Assembly (NCBI RefSeq): GCF_001922585.1
Contig: NZ_MRBS01000002.1
Location: forward strand, 372,001 to 436,000
Direction of reading: 5' to 3'
From: Pantoea sp. 1.19
GTDB taxonomy: Bacteria > Pseudomonadota > Gammaproteobacteria > Enterobacterales > Enterobacteriaceae
DNA: 64,000 bases
A program made the position numbers and the translations under genes. Below the pieces are notes generated by a model. It saw only the letters and a program-made list of their open reading frames with translations, was not told the DNA's origin and did no database searches. Shown here piece by piece: positions 18,847 through 27,692 of this stretch. Every line of letters starts with the position of its first letter. Positions within the stretch are counted from its first letter, which is position 1.

Positions 18847-19599
18847 ATGTTTAAGCTCTCCGTATGTGTATTAACACATAATTCCGAACGCCTGTTAGCC
18901 GATGTTTTACAGGCGCTGCTTCCGGTTGCCGATGAATGTATTATCGTTGATTCCGGCAGTAGCGATAATACGCTGAACATTTGTCGGCAATTTGGGATCG
19001 AAGCGATATACCATCCTTTTAGCATGCACGGTCAGCAAATGAATGTCGCCATTAGCCGCGCCCGCCACGACTGGGTGCTGTGTCTCGACAGCGATGAAAT
19101 TCTCGATGCCGCCACCTGCGACTATATTTTACGCCTGAAGCAGGGCGACGCGCCGGATGCCGACTGCGCCTGGCGGCTGACCCGGCAGTGGTATGTGCTG
19201 GGCGAAGCGGTGCGCACTCTGTATCCGGTCTCCTCCCCCGACTTTCCCGCCCGTCTGTTCAACCGCCATTGCGCCCACTTCAACGATCGTCCGGTGGACG
19301 ATGAGGTTGTCGGCTTTCGCCGATCGCACATTATTCCCGGCGCCGTGCGCCACGACACCTTCTATTCACTGCACGAAATGTTCAACAAGCTCAACGCCTA
19401 CACGACCCGGCTGGTGACCTACAAAACGATCCGCCCCTCGCTGTCGCGGGGGGCATTCAGCGCCATCGGCTCATTTTTTAAATGGTATCTGTTCAGCGGC
19501 GCGTTTCGCCAGGGACGGGTCGGCGCGGCCACCGGCCTGTACGCGACGCTCTACAGCTTTCTGAAATATTACAAGGCCTGGCACGCCCGCCGCCGCTAA
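18847..19599 (+). CDS. Family 2 glycosyltransferase (WaaE/KdtX-like)
   Basis: 250 residues. A GT-A fold enzyme: N-terminal VCVLTHNSERLLADVL, IIVDSGSSDNT and the metal-binding DXD-type motif LCLDSDEIL at about residue 80. The length and the C-terminal basic amphipathic segment (FFKWYLFSGAFRQG, KYYKAWHARRR) resemble LPS inner-core beta-1,4-glucosyltransferase WaaE (KdtX). Acts on the cytoplasmic face of the membrane with a nucleotide-sugar donor. It takes the place of ypfH in the E. coli order, and its stop overlaps the end of convergent tmcA by 3-4 nt. Acceptor is not deducible. Confidence 0.85.
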   Translation: MFKLSVCVLTHNSERLLADVLQALLPVADECIIVDSGSSDNTLNICRQFGIEAIYHPFSMHGQQMNVAISRARHDWVLCLDSDEILDAATCDYILRLKQGDAPDADCAWRLTRQWYVLGEAVRTLYPVSSPDFPARLFNRHCAHFNDRPVDDEVVGFRRSHIIPGAVRHDTFYSLHEMFNKLNAYTTRLVTYKTIRPSLSRGAFSAIGSFFKWYLFSGAFRQGRVGAATGLYATLYSFLKYYKAWHARRR

Positions 19600-21581
19600 T
19601 TATCCTCACGCAGCGCGGCCAGCCGCTGCTGCCAGCGCTGCGCCCGGGCGGCGTCCAGCGCCGCCAGCGCCTGCTGGCATTCGCAACGGCAGGCCTGAAG
19701 CAGGCCTCGCCGGCCGGCGAGGCGATGCCGCTGGCAGAGCGCGGCGCTCTCCTCTCCGCGCCGCAGCCCACCGCGCAGCAGCGGCAGCGGCAGCGTGGAG
19801 TGCTGTAGCAGCACCTGCAGCGCGGCGCGCACCGACTCCAGCGGACGCTGCCCCCAGGCAAAGCTGGCCAAATCACGCCAGCTTTGCCCATCCAGCTCCA
19901 GGCCGCAGCGCGGAGGAAACGGCCACGCATCCGCGGACAGCGCGTGCCCGTCGGCCCCCAGGGTGGCGCGCAGCCGCGCGCTAATCGGCGCCAGTAGCCG
20001 TTTCCCCTCGGCGCTGAGCGCTTTGACCGCCATCGCGCTGTAGCAGCCGCTGCTGGCTTCGCGCTGGCTGCCCAGCCGTACCAGCTGAAAGCTGTTGGCC
20101 TGCCAGAATGCCCACAGCGCCGGAGTATAGCCAAAGCTGACCGACAGATAATCGCGCCCGGCGGCAGCGCGCTGCGCCTCGGCAATCAGCGCCCGGCCGA
20201 CGCCGCGGCGGCGCAGCCCGGGAGCAACCGCGATACGGCTGATGCGCAGGGCGCGCAGGGTGGCGGCCTCCGGCCAGCCGGCGTGCGCCGCCAGCGACTG
20301 GGCCACCAGATTGCCCTTCGGCCGGCGAAAGCCCGCCCAGACCGCCCGCGCCAGTCTCTCTGACAGCCCCCCCTCCTCCACCAGCCACAGCGCGCCTGCC
20401 ACCTGCTCTCCCTGATGCGCCACGGCGAAGTGCTGCCCGGGCGCATCCATCATCCGTCGCAGATCCAACGGCGTCGTGCGGTAGTGGGCGCTGGTGAGCA
20501 GCTGATAGGCCGACGCCATCCGCGCCGGCTCCCGCCGCCAGCCGTCTGCGGCCAGCCGCTGCACGGTCACCGGCCGATCGCTGACCGGAAACGGCGGGTC
20601 GGCAAACAGCAGCAGCCGTGCGGTAAACTGCTCCAGCGGATCCTCGCGCGCCCAGCGCTGCGGCGCATCCAGCGTACACTGGCGCACCGCCGGCAGCGAG
20701 GCGCAAAACTTCAGTAAAAAACCGCGGCCGGTACCCTCATAGCCTTGCACGGTGGTAGCCATCAATATCCGGGGGCAGACGGCGACCAGCCGCTGCAGCA
20801 GCGGCGTGGGAATGGCCGCGGCCTCATCGATAATCAGCCCCGCAATCGGCGGGGGATCCTCACCGGCCTGGGCCGCCAGTAGCGCATCCGGCGCCATAAA
20901 GCACGCGGCGTCGCCGGCCCAGGCCAGCACTACCGCCGCTGCCGCCTGCGAGGGCGCGGTGATCACCACCCGGCCGCCCCAGCGCCGCGCCAGCCTCCCC
21001 GCCAGCGCCGACTTACCGCGACCGCGCGGTGCCGTCAGGGATACAATCCCGTGACCCAGGTGGCTGAGCTGTTGCAGCAGCGCGGTCTGCTGCCGCTGCG
21101 CGGCGGCCTGCCACGCCCGGGGAGCGGGCGGCGACGGCAGGGCCAGCGCATCGCCTTCCCGCCAGACGATCGCCGCCGAATCGGCGCACAGGCATTGCTG
21201 CAGGTGAGCAGTAAAACAGGGCGTGGCTCGCGGCGTGGTGGATTCGCTCCAGCGCAGGCTGTCCGCATCGGGACGCGCAGGCCAGTCGTCCCAGGGAGGA
21301 ACGCAGAGCAGTAGCCAGCTGCCGGCGCGCAGGGCGCCGCTGAGTGCAGCAAACGCCTCGGCGTTAAATCCCTCCGCGGCGTGAAACACCGCGTGGGTCA
21401 GCTCGCGGCCCAGCAGCGTGCGCGCGGCAATCTCCGGCGTACAGTGAAACCAGTCACCCGCCAGCGCGCGCTGCCAGTCGGCGCAGCGCGCCGCGCACCA
21501 GGCCGGGGAGCCGCTGAGCACCAGCAGACGTCGCTGACCGGCGGCGGCCATCGCGGCAGTCAGCGTCACCAGGCGAGCCAT
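19596..21581 (-). CDS. tmcA: tRNA(Met) cytidine acetyltransferase
   Basis: 661 residues from ATG 21581 (E. coli 671). It makes N4-acetylcytidine at the wobble position of elongator tRNA-Met using ATP and acetyl-CoA. Order of domains: N-terminal DUF1726, RNA-helicase-like ATPase with Walker A GRGKSA (187-192) and Walker B IIDEAAAIP, GNAT domain with GLRRRGVGRALI, and a C-terminal tRNA-binding tail. A GTG at 21605 would add eight residues, but the ATG forms a TGATG overlap with the ypfJ stop and aligns with the E. coli start (MAELTAL versus MARLVTL), so I chose it. Translation is likely coupled to ypfJ. Confidence 0.94.
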   Translation of the reverse strand: MARLVTLTAAMAAAGQRRLLVLSGSPAWCAARCADWQRALAGDWFHCTPEIAARTLLGRELTHAVFHAAEGFNAEAFAALSGALRAGSWLLLCVPPWDDWPARPDADSLRWSESTTPRATPCFTAHLQQCLCADSAAIVWREGDALALPSPPAPRAWQAAAQRQQTALLQQLSHLGHGIVSLTAPRGRGKSALAGRLARRWGGRVVITAPSQAAAAVVLAWAGDAACFMAPDALLAAQAGEDPPPIAGLIIDEAAAIPTPLLQRLVAVCPRILMATTVQGYEGTGRGFLLKFCASLPAVRQCTLDAPQRWAREDPLEQFTARLLLFADPPFPVSDRPVTVQRLAADGWRREPARMASAYQLLTSAHYRTTPLDLRRMMDAPGQHFAVAHQGEQVAGALWLVEEGGLSERLARAVWAGFRRPKGNLVAQSLAAHAGWPEAATLRALRISRIAVAPGLRRRGVGRALIAEAQRAAAGRDYLSVSFGYTPALWAFWQANSFQLVRLGSQREASSGCYSAMAVKALSAEGKRLLAPISARLRATLGADGHALSADAWPFPPRCGLELDGQSWRDLASFAWGQRPLESVRAALQVLLQHSTLPLPLLRGGLRRGEESAALCQRHRLAGRRGLLQACRCECQQALAALDAARAQRWQQRLAALREDN

Positions 21582-22447
21582 CAGCGGCTGGCGAAGGTGT
21601 CGCACTGCCCGGGATCGCCGCTGTCGTAGCCGCGCTTAAACCAGCCGTAGCGCTGGGCGGAAGTGCCGTGGGTAAAGCTGTCCGGCACCACCCGCCCCTG
21701 GCTCTGCTGCTGCAGGCGATCGTCGCCGATGGCGCGCGCGGCATTCAGCGCGTCTTCCAAATCGCCGGTCTCGAGCACCTGCTGTTGCTGCATATAATGT
21801 CCCCAGACGCCGGCAAAACAGTCGGCCTGCAGCTCCATTTTGACCGACAGCTGGTTGGCCTGCGTTTCACTGGCGTTCTGCTGCAGCTGCCGGACGCGCG
21901 GTTCTATGCCCAACAGTTTTTGCACGTGGTGCCCGACTTCATGCGCAATCACGTAGCCCTGCGCAAACTCGCCGCCGGCGCCCAGGGTGGTTTTCATTTC
22001 ATCGTAGAAGCCGAGATCGATATACACGGTGCGATCGGCCGGGCAGTAAAACGGCCCCATCACCGACTGGCCGGTGCCGCATCCGGTGCGGGTTGCGCCG
22101 CGGTACATCACCAGCTTTGGTGCCTGATACTGTTTGCCCATCTGCGTAAACAGCTTCTGCCAGGTATCTTCGGTGGTGGCGAGGATCACCGAGGTGAACT
22201 TCGCCGCCTCATCATCCCGGGCCGGCGCGCGCGGCGCGGATGCGCTTTGCCCCTGGCTGACGCCGCCCTCGCCGGTCAGCAGCGGCGTCAGATCATAGCC
22301 GTAATAACCGGCGACCATCACCACCGCGAGGATAATCAGCCCACCTTTGCCGCGTGGAATGCGCATCCGCCCGCCGCCCATGGTGCCCGGCGACTGTCCG
22401 CGCCGGTCTTCCACATTGTCGCTTTCGCGACGCCCTTGCCAACGCAT
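21581..22447 (-). CDS. ypfJ: Neutral zinc metallopeptidase YpfJ
   Basis: 288 residues (E. coli 287). One membrane helix (about residues 35-52) follows a basic Gly/Arg-rich N terminus with [17 protein letters not shown]; the catalytic domain faces the periplasm. The zinc site HEVGH is at 169-173, and the glutamate ligand is expected downstream in [12 protein letters not shown]. The start at 22447 leaves the conserved MRWQGRRxSxNVEDRR opening intact. Physiological substrate unknown. It shares a TGATG junction with tmcA. Confidence 0.93.
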   Translation of the reverse strand: MRWQGRRESDNVEDRRGQSPGTMGGGRMRIPRGKGGLIILAVVMVAGYYGYDLTPLLTGEGGVSQGQSASAPRAPARDDEAAKFTSVILATTEDTWQKLFTQMGKQYQAPKLVMYRGATRTGCGTGQSVMGPFYCPADRTVYIDLGFYDEMKTTLGAGGEFAQGYVIAHEVGHHVQKLLGIEPRVRQLQQNASETQANQLSVKMELQADCFAGVWGHYMQQQQVLETGDLEDALNAARAIGDDRLQQQSQGRVVPDSFTHGTSAQRYGWFKRGYDSGDPGQCDTFASR

Positions 22448-22564
22448 AATGCCTGCCCCTGCCGGAAACATAGAGAGTAACGGGTTATTTTAGCTGCCGG
22501 GACGGACGATCACCAGATGCCGGGAGCGCACGGCGAGAAATACGGCGCGGGAAGAGAGGATAGC

Positions 22565-22590
22565 CGCCCGTCCGCAAACGCGGACGGGCG
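22565..22590 (-). terminator. Terminator after purC
   Basis: A perfect 11-bp stem CGCCCGTCCGC/GCGGACGGGCG with a 4-nt loop, about 20 nt beyond the purC stop on the minus strand. The tail GCTATCCTCTCTT is only moderately T-rich. Confidence 0.6.
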
Positions 22591-22610
22591 TGAGGGAAAC
22601 GATTGCGCAG

Positions 22611-23324
22611 TTAGTCGAGCTGAACGCCCAGACGCTGGGCAACCTCTTCATACGCTTCAATCACGCCGCCCAGACTCTGGCGGAAACGATCTTTGTCCAT
22701 TTTGTTCATGGTCGCTTTGTCCCACAGTCGCGCGCCATCCGGCGAGAACTCGTCGCCCAGCACCACTTCACCGTTAAACAGGCCAAACTCCAGCTTGAAG
22801 TCCACAAGGATAAGCCCCGCGTCATCAAACAGCTTGCTCAGCACGTCGTTGGCCTTGAACGTCAGCTCACGCATCCGCGCCAAATGCTCGCGGCTGACCC
22901 AGCCAAAGGTCTCACAGTAGGATTCATTGATCATCGGATCGTGCATGGCATCGTTTTTCAGGAACAGATCAAACAGCGGCGGCGAGAGCTCGATCCCCTC
23001 TTCCACGCCAAGGCGTTTCACCAGCGATCCCGCCGCGCGGTTACGCACCACGCACTCCACCGGCACCATCTCCAGCTTCTTCACCAGCGCTTCGTTGTCA
23101 GACAACAGCGCTTCCATCTGAGTGGGGATCCCGGCGGCTTCCAGCTTGCTCATGATGAAATGGTTAAACTTATTGTTCACCATGCCTTTACGATCAAACT
23201 GTTCAATACGCGCACCGTCCCCTGCTGACGTATCGTTGCGGAACTCCAGTACCAACAAATCAGGATTGTCGGTGCTGTATACGGTCTTCGCCTTGCCGCG
23301 ATACAACTCAGCTTGCTTTTGCAT
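22611..23324 (-). CDS. purC: SAICAR synthetase (phosphoribosylaminoimidazole-succinocarboxamide synthase)
   Basis: 237 residues, the E. coli length. Joins aspartate to carboxyaminoimidazole ribotide with ATP in purine synthesis. Conserved N terminus [16 protein letters not shown], the [13 protein letters not shown] segment and DFKLEFG..NGE region are visible. The start at 23324 is set by homology; a longer in-frame opening runs into the bamC terminator and is rejected. It lies downstream of bamC but is separated by a strong terminator, so it should have its own promoter. Confidence 0.96.
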   Translation of the reverse strand: MQKQAELYRGKAKTVYSTDNPDLLVLEFRNDTSAGDGARIEQFDRKGMVNNKFNHFIMSKLEAAGIPTQMEALLSDNEALVKKLEMVPVECVVRNRAAGSLVKRLGVEEGIELSPPLFDLFLKNDAMHDPMINESYCETFGWVSREHLARMRELTFKANDVLSKLFDDAGLILVDFKLEFGLFNGEVVLGDEFSPDGARLWDKATMNKMDKDRFRQSLGGVIEAYEEVAQRLGVQLD

Positions 23325-23365
23325 CTTGTTTAACTCCACACAAATAGAAAACGTACTGGCCCTGA

Positions 23366-23404
23366 GGCATAAAAACAAACGGGGCCGAAATATTCCGGCC
23401 CCGT
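23366..23404 (-). terminator. Strong terminator between bamC and purC
   Basis: 9-bp stem ACGGGGCCG/CGGCCCCGT (23379-23387 with 23396-23404), extended by further weak pairs across the loop. On the minus strand it is followed by TTGTTTTTATG. It sits 11 nt past the bamC stop. Confidence 0.85.
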
Positions 23405-23414
23405 CAGGTGACAC

Positions 23415-24446
23415 TTAGTTTAACGCCGCCTGCATCACGGCCACCAGCGCATCGTTCTGCGTCTGGCTCAGCGGACGACCTTTGCTGTCGATAAACTGCA
23501 GGCTGCTGCGGTTATCGAGGTCGCCGACCTGCAGGGTGTATTTACCGTCGTCAAGGCCGGGGTCTTTAGCTCCCAGCTTATCCCAACCGCTCTCGCCCGG
23601 GGCCGAGTAGCTCACCGACAGGCTGCCCTTGTTACGGCTGCTGTCCTTGACCTCCATCCCAATCTTGTTCAGCGCGGCGGGCAGACGCTGCCAGACGGTG
23701 TTGAACGGCGCGCGCAGGATCAGGTTCGGCAGGCCGGTCTCGTCCGCACCGCTCTGCACGTCAATCTGGCCGACGCTGCGCTGGGCCCCCGCACTGTCGC
23801 GCGCGCTGGCCAGCGTGGTCAGGCGGCTGCTCAGGGTATTGAGCATCTGCGCGTTATAGCGCTGCAGCTGGGCCGGGTCAGTGATGTCGTTACCGTTTTG
23901 CTGCAGCTGCAGCAGTTTCACCGTCAGCGACTGCTGATAGCCCTGCTGCTGTACGCCTATCTGGTAGCGACCACGGTATTGATTATCTTCATCCGCGCGG
24001 TTCCACTGCACCCAGTCGGTGGTCAGCGTCTGGCTGGCGTCCTGCTTATCGGCCACCGGGAAGTTGGCCTCTTTCACCGCTTCCACCACCTGCGGCCACA
24101 GCGAGCCGCCCCGACCGCTGTCAATCAGCAGGGTGCCGGTGTTGCCGCCAAACTGCGTACGGGCGCCGTTCATCAGCGCCAGCGGCTGCGCCGGAGGGCG
24201 GATGTCCAGCTGTTTGCCGATGGCGCCCTGGCTGCGATCGGGAGGCACATCGTACTCCCCGTTTTGCAGCGGCAGAATCATGCCACCGGGCACCTTCAGC
24301 GACTGCAATTCCGTTGCCTGCAGATAAGACTCATCACCGCTCACCTGGCGCTTGTAGCGCTGATCGTTAGAACAGGCCGCCAGCATCATGACCAGAGACA
24401 GCCCGACGACCTTTGCCAGCGCCGATTTTTGTACAGAGTAAGCCAT
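23415..24446 (-). CDS. bamC: Outer membrane assembly lipoprotein BamC
   Basis: 343 residues (E. coli 344). A lipoprotein of the beta-barrel assembly machinery. Signal peptide with lipobox LAAC (Cys near residue 25), then the unstructured BamD-binding segment ([14 protein letters not shown]) and two helix-grip domains; TDWVQWNR and [15 protein letters not shown] are highly conserved. ATG 24446 follows GGGAG; an upstream TTG codon is not needed. It starts 15 nt after the dapA stop, so dapA-bamC are one operon, as in E. coli. Confidence 0.96.
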   Translation of the reverse strand: MAYSVQKSALAKVVGLSLVMMLAACSNDQRYKRQVSGDESYLQATELQSLKVPGGMILPLQNGEYDVPPDRSQGAIGKQLDIRPPAQPLALMNGARTQFGGNTGTLLIDSGRGGSLWPQVVEAVKEANFPVADKQDASQTLTTDWVQWNRADEDNQYRGRYQIGVQQQGYQQSLTVKLLQLQQNGNDITDPAQLQRYNAQMLNTLSSRLTTLASARDSAGAQRSVGQIDVQSGADETGLPNLILRAPFNTVWQRLPAALNKIGMEVKDSSRNKGSLSVSYSAPGESGWDKLGAKDPGLDDGKYTLQVGDLDNRSSLQFIDSKGRPLSQTQNDALVAVMQAALN

Positions 24447-24461
24447 CAAAACTCCCTTATT

Positions 24462-25340
24462 TTACAGCAGGCCTGCGTGTTGCAGTGCCTGCCTAACAAC
24501 CGGACGCGCGTCGTCAGTGATCGGCGTCATCGGCAGACGCAGCGTATCGGTAGCAATTAATTCCAGCTGTTTTGCCGCCCATTTCACCGGAATCGGGTTC
24601 GGTTCAACAAACAGTTGATGGTGCAGCGGCATCAGGCGCTGGTTCAGACGGCGCGCTTCGGCAAAGTTGCCCTGACGCGCCAGCGTGCACAGCGCCGCCA
24701 TTTCGCGCGCGGCCACGTTTGCGGTCACGGAGATAACCCCATGGCCACCCAGCTGCATCAGATCCAGCGCGGACGCATCATCGCCGCTGACGATAATAAA
24801 ATCGTCATGGACCCGCTCTTGGATCTGGGAGACGCGGGATAAGTTCCCGGTGGCTTCTTTGATCCCGATAATATTTTTGATTTTCGCCAGCCGCCCAACG
24901 GTATCCGGCAGCATGTCACAGCCGGTACGCGATGGCACATTATAAAGCATCTGTGGCAGATCGGTGCTGTTAGCAATCGCGGAGAAGTGCTGGAACAGCC
25001 CTTCCTGGGTGGGGCGATTATAATAAGGGGTAACGGTCAGGCAGCCCACGATGCCGCTGTTTTCAAAGCGCCGGGTCAGCGAAATCGCTTCCGCCGTGGC
25101 GTTGGCGCCGGTACCGGCAATGACCGGGATACGCCCATCGGCCAGTTCCAGCGTCATCATCACCACGTCGCCGTGCTCATCGTGGCTCAGCGTGGCGGAT
25201 TCACCGGTGGTGCCGACGGACACCATCGCCGAGGTGCCGCTGGCGACGTGATAATCAATCAGTTTTTTCAAACTCGCCCGGCAGACATTACCCTTGTCAT
25301 CCATCGGCGTAATCAGTGCAACAATACTTCCCGTGAACAT
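24462..25340 (-). CDS. dapA: 4-hydroxy-tetrahydrodipicolinate synthase
   Basis: 292 residues, the E. coli length. Condenses pyruvate with aspartate semialdehyde, the committed step toward diaminopimelate and lysine. Schiff-base Lys161 (IGIKEATG), Tyr133 ([10 protein letters not shown]) and the GTTGES pocket at 43-48 are present. Divergent from gcvR across a 171-nt spacer; bamC follows in the same operon. Confidence 0.97.
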   Translation of the reverse strand: MFTGSIVALITPMDDKGNVCRASLKKLIDYHVASGTSAMVSVGTTGESATLSHDEHGDVVMMTLELADGRIPVIAGTGANATAEAISLTRRFENSGIVGCLTVTPYYNRPTQEGLFQHFSAIANSTDLPQMLYNVPSRTGCDMLPDTVGRLAKIKNIIGIKEATGNLSRVSQIQERVHDDFIIVSGDDASALDLMQLGGHGVISVTANVAAREMAALCTLARQGNFAEARRLNQRLMPLHHQLFVEPNPIPVKWAAKQLELIATDTLRLPMTPITDDARPVVRQALQHAGLL

Positions 25341-25511
25341 TGGCCATCCCCTTCACAAACTTGTGCCTCATGGTACGGTTGAGCGGCAGTGAAAAGCAAG
25401 CCGCCATGCCCCTTCCAGCCCTTGGCAGAGGGTATTTTTTATGTTTACCTTACGGTTATTACTCTTACTAATCTCCCGTCACGCTGCGCGGGTTCAACAG
25501 GAAGCCTCACT

Positions 25512-26105
25512 GTGTCGCAATCACAGCCACACCATCTGGTGATCACCGCGCTGGGCGTCGATCGCCCGGGGATCGTTAACGCCATCACCCGACACGTCAG
25601 CAGCTGCGGTTGCAATATTGAAGATAGTCGCCTGGCGATGCTCGGAGACGAATTCACTTTTATCATGCTGCTGTCTGGCAGCTGGAACGCCATTAACCTG
25701 ATTGAATCTACCCTGCCACTCAAGGGCGCGGAGCTGGAGCTGCTGATCGTGATGAAGCGCACGCAGGCCACGCCGCGCAGGCCCATGCCGACCACCGTGC
25801 GGATACAGGTCGAAGTGCCAGATTCCGCGCACATTATTGAACGCTTCACTAATCTGCTCGACAGCCAGCAGATGAATATTGCGGAGCTGGTGTCGCGCAC
25901 CCAAGCCGGCAATGACAGCCGCCCGCCGCAGCTCTATATTCAAATGACCGCGCACAGCCCGGTCAGCGGCGAGGCGTCGCACGTTGAACAGGCTTTTAAC
26001 CAGCTCTGTACAGAACTGGGAGCTCAGGGCACGATGAGTGTCATCAATTACTTACCGCATGAAGAAAAAATGGAGAGCAGTCATGAATCCACTGAAAGCC
26101 GGTGA
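25512..26105 (+). CDS. gcvR: Glycine cleavage system repressor GcvR
   Basis: 197 residues from a GTG start (E. coli 190). Two ACT domains: the first around LGVDRPGIVNAITRHVSSCGCNI, the second around PDSAHIIERFTNLLDSQQMNIAEL. GcvR binds GcvA and blocks activation of gcvTHP when glycine is scarce. GTG 25512 has AGGA nine nucleotides upstream and gives an N terminus matching E. coli, while the longer in-frame extension to 25389 reads through AT-rich promoter sequence. Its 3' end overlaps bcp by 23 nt, suggesting coupled translation. Confidence 0.92.
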   Translation: MSQSQPHHLVITALGVDRPGIVNAITRHVSSCGCNIEDSRLAMLGDEFTFIMLLSGSWNAINLIESTLPLKGAELELLIVMKRTQATPRRPMPTTVRIQVEVPDSAHIIERFTNLLDSQQMNIAELVSRTQAGNDSRPPQLYIQMTAHSPVSGEASHVEQAFNQLCTELGAQGTMSVINYLPHEEKMESSHESTESR

Positions 26106-26550
26106 TACTGCACCGACATTTAGCTTGCCCGATCAGGATGGCGAACAGGTCAATTTAGCCGACTTCCGGGGACAGCGCGTACTGGTCTATTTCTACCCGA
26201 AAGCGATGACGCCGGGTTGTACGGTGCAGGCCTGCGGCCTGCGCGACAACCTTGACGCGCTCAAGCAGGCCGGCGTCGAGGTGCTGGGCATCAGTACCGA
26301 CAAACCGGAAAAACTCTCCCGCTTTGCCGAAAAAGAGCTGCTGAACTTCACCCTGCTGTCGGATGAAGATCACCGGGTCTGCGAGCAGTTTGGCGTCTGG
26401 GGCGAAAAGACCTTTATGGGCAAAACCTATGACGGTATCCACCGCATCAGCTTTTTGATTGATGCCCACGGCACGGTAGAAAAAGTGTTTGATAATTTCA
26501 AAACCTCGAACCACCACGATATCGTGCTGGCGTACGTCACCGCCGCCTGA
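26083..26550 (+). CDS. bcp: Thioredoxin-dependent peroxiredoxin Bcp
   Basis: 155 residues (E. coli 156). Atypical 2-Cys peroxiredoxin that reduces hydrogen peroxide and organic hydroperoxides in the cytoplasm. Peroxidatic Cys46 in TPGCTVQA and resolving Cys51 in the same helix are both present, as is the WGEK..MGK..GIHR segment. The start lies inside the end of gcvR, with GGAGAG as ribosome site. Followed by a GC hairpin shared with convergent perM. Confidence 0.96.
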   Translation: MNPLKAGDTAPTFSLPDQDGEQVNLADFRGQRVLVYFYPKAMTPGCTVQACGLRDNLDALKQAGVEVLGISTDKPEKLSRFAEKELLNFTLLSDEDHRVCEQFGVWGEKTFMGKTYDGIHRISFLIDAHGTVEKVFDNFKTSNHHDIVLAYVTAA

Positions 26551-26563
26551 GTGGCGGCAACGC

Positions 26564-26584
26564 GCCTCCCCCGGCGGGGGAGGC
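26564..26584. terminator. Hairpin between convergent bcp and perM
   Basis: A perfect 9-bp stem GCCTCCCCC/GGGGGAGGC with a 3-nt loop fills most of the 34 nt between the two stop codons. No long T-run follows in either direction, so it may work as a bidirectional block of moderate strength. Confidence 0.55.
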
Positions 26585-27649
26585 TTACGCCTCGTCGCCG
26601 TACAGGGTATCAGGCCAGGCGTGCACCACCGCTTTAATCAGCGTCGCCAGCGGAATGGCAAAAAACACGCCCCAGAAGCCCCACAGCCCGCCAAAAATCA
26701 CTACCGACAAAATGATCACCAGCGGATGCAGGTTAACCGCCTCGGAAAACAGCACCGGCACCAGCACGTTGCCATCCAGCGCCTGAATCACCAGATAGAC
26801 CACCAGCATGGTCCAGAAGTCGCTGCCCAGCCCCCACTGAAACAGCCCGACGCCTATCACCGGCAGCGTCACCATCAGCGCCCCGATATAGGGGATCATC
26901 ACCGAGAAGCCAATCAGTACCGCCAGCAGCAGCGCATAGTTCATGCCCAGCGCGGCAAAGGCGATCCAGCTGGCCACGCCCACTACCAGCATCTCCAGCA
27001 CCTTGCCGCGGATATAGTTGCTGATTTGCTGGCTCATTTCATTCCATACCTGGCCGGCCAGGCCGCGATCGCGCGGCAGCACGCGCCGCACGCCGTTCAG
27101 CAGCTGCGTTTTATCCTTCAGCAGGAAAAACACCATCATCGGCACCAGCACCAGGTAGATAGCCAGCGTCATCAGCCCCACCAGCGAAGCCAGCGAGTAC
27201 TTCACCACCGACTCTCCGACGCCGCTCAGGCGGCCGCGCAGGTTCTCCGCCACGATATCAATCACCCCGGCATCCACCAGCGCCGGATAGCGCTTCGGCA
27301 AGCCGGCGGCCCAACCGTAGAGGGTATTCAGCATGGTCGGCGTATCGCGCACCAGGTTGATGCCCTGCTGCCATACCAGCGGCGCGATGACCAGCACCGC
27401 AACCGACAGCAGGCCGGCGAACAGCATCAGCACAATGCCGGTTGCCGCCGAACGCGACAGTCCGGCCCGCTGCAGCTGTGAGGTCGGCCACTCCAGCAGA
27501 TAGGCCAGCACCAGCGCCACCAGCAGCGGCGCCAGCAGGCCATTGAAGAAAAATAAAATAATAAAGCCGGCCAGCAAAATGACCAGCAAGGCAATGGCCT
27601 GCGGATCGCTGAAGCGACGGCGGTACCACTGCAGTAACAATTCCAGCAT
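26585..27649 (-). CDS. perM: AI-2E family permease PerM
   Basis: 354 residues (E. coli 353) with about eight membrane helices. The family includes TqsA and Na/H antiporter-like proteins; PerM's own substrate is not established. Conserved segments: GLLAPLLVALVLAYLLEWP near residue 30, LVPMMVFFLLKDK, IPYIGALMVTLP and the C-terminal GGLWGFWGVFFAIPLATLIK. Two ATGs compete; I chose the one giving MLELLLQWYRRRFSDP, which matches E. coli and has AAGG about nine nucleotides upstream, rather than the ATG three codons earlier that overlaps that site. Confidence 0.92.
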   Translation of the reverse strand: MLELLLQWYRRRFSDPQAIALLVILLAGFIILFFFNGLLAPLLVALVLAYLLEWPTSQLQRAGLSRSAATGIVLMLFAGLLSVAVLVIAPLVWQQGINLVRDTPTMLNTLYGWAAGLPKRYPALVDAGVIDIVAENLRGRLSGVGESVVKYSLASLVGLMTLAIYLVLVPMMVFFLLKDKTQLLNGVRRVLPRDRGLAGQVWNEMSQQISNYIRGKVLEMLVVGVASWIAFAALGMNYALLLAVLIGFSVMIPYIGALMVTLPVIGVGLFQWGLGSDFWTMLVVYLVIQALDGNVLVPVLFSEAVNLHPLVIILSVVIFGGLWGFWGVFFAIPLATLIKAVVHAWPDTLYGDEA

Positions 27650-27692
27650 GCCCTTCATCCTTATGACAAAAAATCCGACTGTTGCGCAGACC

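Noticed and set aside
23325-23365. Possible PurR operator upstream of purC (TACGTTTTC)
   Set aside because: The best 16-nt alignment matches the PurR palindrome at only about 8 positions; compare 14 of 16 at purMN.
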